DNA of 17,934 nt. It comes from JBFLVN01 sp040758475. GTDB taxonomy: Bacteria; JAGRBM01. Every line of letters begins with the position of its first letter. Position 1 is the stretch's first letter. The stretch is from the NCBI GenBank assembly GCA_040758475.1, contig JBFLVN010000042.1:1-17934 (forward strand), in the 5' to 3' direction. Shown here one piece after another: positions 15,028 through 17,934 of the stretch. The position numbers and the translations under genes were made by a program. The notes below the pieces were generated by a model. The model had not been told where the DNA came from. It was given only the letters and a program-made list of their open reading frames with translations, and made no database searches.

Positions 15028-15213
15028 AAGATGATCAAGGTGATCATCGTTTTTTCGAGGGGAAGGTGATCATGTCGATCATCTTCCTGCAGGCTCGTGA
15101 TCGCCCCGGGAACCCCATGAAACCACTCGAAACCGGCCAGAGCTTGAAGGCGATTAAGATGATCAATGTTTTTTTGAGAGAAGATGATCAAGGCGATCAT
15201 GCTTTTTTTGATC
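15028..15213. repeat. Cluster of GATC-rich hairpin repeats with T-tracts
   Basis: Units beginning AAGATGATCA or AAGGTGATCA start at 15028, 15063, 15156 (shortened) and 15181. In the three full units two GATC sites are 9 bases apart (15033/15042, 15068/15077, 15186/15195). The units at 15028, 15156 and 15181 are followed by 6, 7 and 7 T respectively. The 15063 unit instead forms an 11-bp stem (15061-15071 with 15077-15087, one G·T pair). Nine GATC tetramers lie in 181 bases. The cluster lies in the 627-base stretch 14940-15566, in which no convincing gene is seen on either strand. Confidence 0.7.
15030..15055 (+). terminator. Hairpin plus T6, likely terminator of the isocitrate dehydrogenase gene
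   Basis: GATGATCA (15030-15037) and TGATCATC (15041-15048) are perfectly complementary across a 3-base AGG loop. They are followed by one G and six T. The stem is AT-rich by the standard of this genome, but the shape is that of an intrinsic terminator. It is the first unit of the GATC-rich repeat cluster. Confidence 0.55.
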
Positions 15214-15241
15214 GGGTTCCGCCGTTGTCCGAGGACGTCCA

Positions 15242-15269
15242 GTAGGGACGGTTCGTAAGCCGCCCCTGC
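15242..15269. repeat. REP-like palindrome with GTAG head, copy 1
   Basis: 28 bases beginning GTAGGGACGG and ending CCGCCCCTGC form an imperfect hairpin with a short central loop. A GTAG tetranucleotide before an imperfect palindrome is the form of REP elements mobilised by RAYT (TnpA-REP) proteins. It matches copy 2 at 17637-17664 at 22 of 28 positions. No RAYT gene lies in the window. Confidence 0.55.
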
Positions 15270-15282
15270 GAAGTTCCTGGAT

Positions 15283-15309
15283 ATCTGGGAGATCTGGGGC
15301 ATCTGGGTC
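15283..15309. repeat. Three tandem copies of a 9-bp unit
   Basis: ATCTGGG recurs at 15283, 15292 and 15301 with an exact 9-base period and two variable bases per unit. The run lies just after the REP-like element. It is too short to assign a role. Confidence 0.5.
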
Positions 15310-15366
15310 ACGGAGATGCGCGCGTTTCTGGTGACGGCGTGAATGGAAGAGGGGGAATCGGGCCCC

Positions 15367-15410
15367 ATTATAAGCCATGCCGATCGAAGGAACAAATTAA
15401 ATCAATTTAA
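15367..15410 (-). promoter_or_regulatory. Promoter-like site and AT-rich inverted repeat in the intergenic mosaic
   Basis: On the minus strand TATAAT (15372-15367) follows TTGTTC (15395-15390) with 17 bases between them. TTAAAT and ATTTAA (15397-15402 and 15405-15410) form an inverted repeat around a CA spacer immediately upstream of that site. This is the most AT-rich patch in the region. A transcript from here would read back through the repeat cluster toward the isocitrate dehydrogenase gene, antisense to it. No protein is supported there. Confidence 0.3.
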
Positions 15411-15566
15411 GGTCTCAACCTGCCGCTTTGGCAATGGCCCTGGACGTCTTTGGACCGTGGCGGACAGCCGCCGGCGGGGGTGATTTAGCTTACAAGCCGC
15501 TTTCCCGGGCATTGCGGAAGGCCTGTTGGATGTGACAAATAAGCCGCCGGAGAAGCACGGGCGGGG

Positions 15567-16886
15567 GTGCGCCGGGGGGCGTGCGTGTCCGGAAGCTGGA
15601 TTTTCTTTACGGGACAGCCCTCGGCTGTCCTGCACGCTTTTGTCGAAGCTCCGCGAGCCGGTGGATTCTTCTACCTCCTGATCGATACCCAAGGCCCCGA
15701 ATTCCGCGTCCGCAAGATGGATTTGATCGCCTCTCCAGCGGAGGTCGATCAGAAGTATCGCGGCCTCTACGCACCCCTGGCCCAGGGGGGGCTTTCCGAA
15801 TCTTACGTGGTGGGGCGGGGGAAGCGGGACGACGTCGTTTCGCCGGAGCACGTCCCCGGCCTCGTCCGGGAGATTCGGGCCGCCTATTTCGACCATTTCT
15901 CCGATCAACTGGAGGACGACGAGGACCTGGGCGTTGGCCTGGGCGGGCAAGGAGAGCAGGAGCTTTCGGTGGTTGAAATCGAAAGTCCTCCAGCGCCGGT
16001 TCCGCCACCGCCTTCCGCTCAAGCAAGCCGTCCAAGCCCGCCGCCCGCGAAAAAGGATGCGGAGCTGGAGGAAGTCTTTTTTCCAAAGCCTCCCGCTTCT
16101 CCGGCTCCCTCGCCAGCGGAGCTGGTTCCCAACCCCTTCCGCGAGGCCGCCGTTCCGAAGCTGGCAACGCGCCTGGAAGAATTCCGAGAGCGGGTCCAAA
16201 AGGCCTGGAGCCTTCCTCCCCTGGCCTACGATCCCCAGTCGGCCGACGCCATCCTGGCCTTCTGGCAGAATTTCGCGGGGGTTCCCCTCGCCCAGGCGCC
16301 GGGGTCGGAAGCCGACTACCTCTTCCTTTTTACCGGCTTGCTCGAAGAAATCGTCAAGCAAGCGGTCCCCTACCTTCCCACGGAACGCCTGGAGAGCCTG
16401 CGGCTCCTCGTCGCCCAGGTGCGCCGGGAGAAGCGGGCTTCTCAGGACGACCTCACCCCTTTTCTCGATGCGATCGGCTGGATCTATCTGGGGCTCGTTC
16501 TTCCCGACAAGAAAGGGAAGGGAGCCCCTTCCCCCGTTTCCGACGCCCGGATGGCGAGCCTCGTCCATGAAGCCGTGCGGGAACGGCCCAAGGGGGACCG
16601 GGGTTCGCTGCGCCACGATCCCAAGGCCCACGCCCATTTGAAGGCCGGCGAAGTGTGGGCCTTTTACGCCAATCATTCGCTCGCCCCCGTGCCCGCTACG
16701 GGAAACGTCTTTCATCCGGACTTCGCCCTGCGTTTCAACGAGACGCTCCTGCGCGAGACCTTTTCCCTTCCCCGGGAAAAACAGACCCGCGAGGCCGAAG
16801 CCTGGAAAGAGGCCTTCGCGCATTTGGCCGAGATGGTCCGGCGCATCGCTCATCAGGTTGCGGTGCGGGACGCGGAGAGCGGATGA
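15567..16886 (+). CDS. Protein of unknown function with a proline-rich linker
   Basis: I do not recognise this family. The longest form, from a GTG at 15567, is 439 residues. An N-terminal domain (to about 125) contains GGFFYLLIDTQGPEFRVRKM and KYRGLYAPLAQGG. A Pro/Ala/Ser-rich linker (about 139-190) follows, then a mostly helical C-terminal domain (about 195-435) rich in Arg, Glu and Leu. No signal peptide, transmembrane segment or catalytic motif is evident, so a cytoplasmic adaptor-like layout is only a guess. Codon use with high GC at third positions matches the neighbours. The start is uncertain: GTG at 15585 and ATG at 15717 are in frame, and a perfect hairpin at 15612-15630 lies in the first 65 bases. 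It converges with the short-chain dehydrogenase gene, leaving 10 bases between the two stops. Confidence 0.72.
   Translation: MRRGACVSGSWIFFTGQPSAVLHAFVEAPRAGGFFYLLIDTQGPEFRVRKMDLIASPAEVDQKYRGLYAPLAQGGLSESYVVGRGKRDDVVSPEHVPGLVREIRAAYFDHFSDQLEDDEDLGVGLGGQGEQELSVVEIESPPAPVPPPPSAQASRPSPPPAKKDAELEEVFFPKPPASPAPSPAELVPNPFREAAVPKLATRLEEFRERVQKAWSLPPLAYDPQSADAILAFWQNFAGVPLAQAPGSEADYLFLFTGLLEEIVKQAVPYLPTERLESLRLLVAQVRREKRASQDDLTPFLDAIGWIYLGLVLPDKKGKGAPSPVSDARMASLVHEAVRERPKGDRGSLRHDPKAHAHLKAGEVWAFYANHSLAPVPATGNVFHPDFALRFNETLLRETFSLPREKQTREAEAWKEAFAHLAEMVRRIAHQVAVRDAESG
15612..15630. repeat. Perfect 8-bp inverted repeat inside the 5' end of the unknown gene
   Basis: GGACAGCC and GGCTGTCC flank a CTC loop. 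The element starts after TTACG and ends CCTGC, like the end of REP-like copy 1. It may be a third, different REP-type hairpin. It encodes GQPSAVL in the annotated frame. Confidence 0.45.
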
Positions 16887-16896
16887 GGGAAAACCG

Positions 16897-17598
16897 TTAA
16901 GGCCAGATTTCGACGGTCGATCCGCTGGATTTGGCAAGGCGGCCCGTTGCAAGGTCCAGGGCAACCTCCGCCACCCGTGTGGGCGGGAGGATTTCCTTGG
17001 CCCCCGGGATCGTGGCCCGCAGGAGCTGCGTATCCGTCGAGGCGGGTTGCAGGGCATACACCCGTACGCCTTTCGCGTAGGCTTCGACGTGGGTGACGTC
17101 CGTTAATCCTTGCAATCCGTACTTGGAAGCGCAGTAGGCCGCGAAGCCCGGAAATTTTTCGAGCCCCACTTTTGCGGAAACGCTCGAGACGTTGATGATA
17201 ACCCCCTTGGCTTTTTCCAGATGAGGAAGCGCCGCTTTCGTGAGAAGGAAAGGGGCGGTCAGGTTCACCCGCAGTACTTCTTCCCATTCTTCCAGCGGGA
17301 GGTCTTCGATCTTGGCGACGCGATTGATCCCCGCGTTGTTGACGAGGATATCGAGTTTTCCCCAACGCTGGGCGCAACGGCCAGCAAGCGAAGAACAAAA
17401 AGGCGCATCGCGCAGGTCTCCCGCCTCCCAGGCGAAATTCCCGCCGAGTGCCGCCGCTACCTTTTGAAGGGCGGCCCCGTCCCGGGCCGTTCCGAAGACT
17501 TTCGCCCCGGCGCGCACGAGGGTTTCGCTGATCGCGCGGCCGATGCCGCGGGAAGCCCCGGTTACGAGAGCAACTTTTCCCGATAAATCGCTGGCCAT
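16897..17598 (-). CDS. Short-chain dehydrogenase/reductase (SDR)
   Basis: 233 residues of the classical SDR family, NAD(P)-dependent oxidoreductases. The cofactor motif TGASRGIG is at 13-20, NNAG at 87-90, the catalytic Ser at 138/139 (NVSSVSA), and Tyr155 and Lys159 in YCASK. The annotated start (MASDLSGKVALVTG) fits the family; the frame is open upstream, but that part crosses the REP-like element and is not conserved. The length and GKVALVTGASRGIGRAI start recall 3-oxoacyl-ACP reductase (FabG). However, the C-terminus lacks the usual SG..i.vdGG ending and reads SGSTVEIWP, so the substrate is left open. It reads in the same direction as the permease gene upstream, separated by the REP-like palindrome. 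Confidence 0.9.
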   Translation of the reverse strand: MASDLSGKVALVTGASRGIGRAISETLVRAGAKVFGTARDGAALQKVAAALGGNFAWEAGDLRDAPFCSSLAGRCAQRWGKLDILVNNAGINRVAKIEDLPLEEWEEVLRVNLTAPFLLTKAALPHLEKAKGVIINVSSVSAKVGLEKFPGFAAYCASKYGLQGLTDVTHVEAYAKGVRVYALQPASTDTQLLRATIPGAKEILPPTRVAEVALDLATGRLAKSSGSTVEIWP

Positions 17599-17636
17599 TC
17601 CGGGGGAGACTAGCGGAGGAGCGCCTGGGGTTAAAG

Positions 17637-17664
17637 GTAGGGGTGGTTCGCGAACCGCCCCTAC
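17637..17664. repeat. REP-like palindrome with GTAG head, copy 2
   Basis: 28 bases beginning GTAGGGGTGG, with TTCGCGAA at the centre and CCGCCCCTAC at the end. It is self-complementary along its length except for one G·T position. It lies between two minus-strand genes, and its right edge contains the stop codon of the permease gene. Its counterpart is at 15242-15269. Confidence 0.65.
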
Positions 17665-17934
17665 GAGAGGTTTCTCGTTTGGCCCCGCCGCTCCCGCTGG
17701 CTTCTCACAACCCACCCGGCGGGAAGGAAAGCGCACAGCAGGACCGTCACCATCTGCCCGGGGGGGAGGTCGTAGCTGTTGGCGAGAATGAAGCCGGCGA
17801 TGGAAGCGGAAAGGCCCGTCAGCGGCGCCACCCAAAGCATTTGCCCCACTTCCCGGCAGATGCTTCTGGCGAAAAGGGCTGGAAGGACGAGGCATCCGAA
17901 CGTGTAGATCATCCCCGACGCGCGGATCGAAAGC
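17661..17934 (-). CDS. ABC-3 family metal (Zn/Mn-type) transporter permease, C-terminal part only
   Basis: The frame runs open to the right edge (LSIRASGMIYTFGCLVLP), so the ATG at 17912 is internal and the 5' part lies outside. The segment MIYTFGCLVLPALFARSI corresponds to the conserved late transmembrane helix of ZnuB/MntB-like permeases, which usually read LLVxALLVLPAATA. It is followed by another helix and the family-typical ANSYDLPPGQMVTVLLCA. At least two membrane-spanning segments are visible, and the protein ends with a basic cytoplasmic tail. The ATPase and binding-protein genes would be expected beyond the window. The metal cannot be assigned. The stop codon TAG lies in the REP-like palindrome. 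Confidence 0.82.
   Translation of the reverse strand, partial: LSIRASGMIYTFGCLVLPALFARSICREVGQMLWVAPLTGLSASIAGFILANSYDLPPGQMVTVLLCAFLPAGWVVRSQRERRGQTRNLS

Noticed and set aside
15028..15213. CRISPR-like array
   Set aside because: Units are unevenly spaced, differ in length, lack unique spacers of constant size and have no cas genes nearby.
13884..15395. 503-residue open frame on the minus strand across the isocitrate dehydrogenase gene and the repeats
   Set aside because: Two thirds is antisense to a clear enzyme gene and the rest is translated repeat sequence. It has no recognisable domain; long antisense frames are expected at this GC content.
15459..15472. GGCGG/CCGCC hairpin as a terminator or tRNA fragment
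   Set aside because: It has no T-tract and no cloverleaf around it; a 5-bp GC stem is expected by chance in this composition.

Overview
The window is a GC-rich bacterial chromosome segment with dense coding and many start/stop overlaps. The order rpmE–prfA–prmC–murA–hisG–hisD is, from memory, a deltaproteobacterial-type arrangement (Geobacter and relatives). A CheY/CheX pair and a short, NAD-type isocitrate dehydrogenase fit such a lineage. This is a synteny impression, not a phylogenetic result.

Layout. (1) Bases 2-409 are the 3' end of a LOG-family gene, followed by a promoter-like site, a structured leader, rpmE and a strong intrinsic terminator. (2) Bases 807-9192 form one tightly packed plus-strand run: release factor RF1 (prfA), its methyltransferase (prmC), murA, then hisG, hisD, hisC, hisB, hisH and hisA. 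Several genes share 4-base start/stop overlaps. The run lacks hisF, hisI/E and hisZ. (3) Bases 9356-10605 hold a CheY-like receiver and a protein with four exact-period 29-residue GspE-N-like repeats fused to a CheX-type phosphatase domain. (4) Bases 13766-10629 on the minus strand are an operon of an acyl-CoA synthetase, a C-terminally short 3-hydroxyacyl-CoA dehydrogenase and a secreted TPR-like protein. (5) Divergent from that operon is an NAD-type isocitrate dehydrogenase (13938-14939). (6) Bases 14940-15566 have no convincing gene and hold a mosaic of small repeats: GATC-rich hairpins with T-tracts, a GTAG-headed REP-like palindrome, a 9-bp tandem repeat and an AT-rich inverted repeat. 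(7) The window ends with a 439-residue protein of unknown function (plus), a short-chain dehydrogenase (minus), a second REP-like palindrome and the C-terminus of an ABC-3 (Zn/Mn-type) permease (minus).

How the genes relate. PrmC methylates the GGQ glutamine of the release factor encoded just upstream. MurA makes the first committed peptidoglycan precursor. The his genes supply most of the histidine pathway. The receiver and CheX fusion probably form a phosphorylation/dephosphorylation pair. Most genes are ordinary housekeeping genes. The parts most worth a second look are the repeat–CheX fusion, the repeat-rich intergenic region with the orphan gene beside it, the short dehydrogenase, and the terminator placed right in front of prfA. 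I see no CRISPR array, tRNA, rRNA, transposase or defence system.
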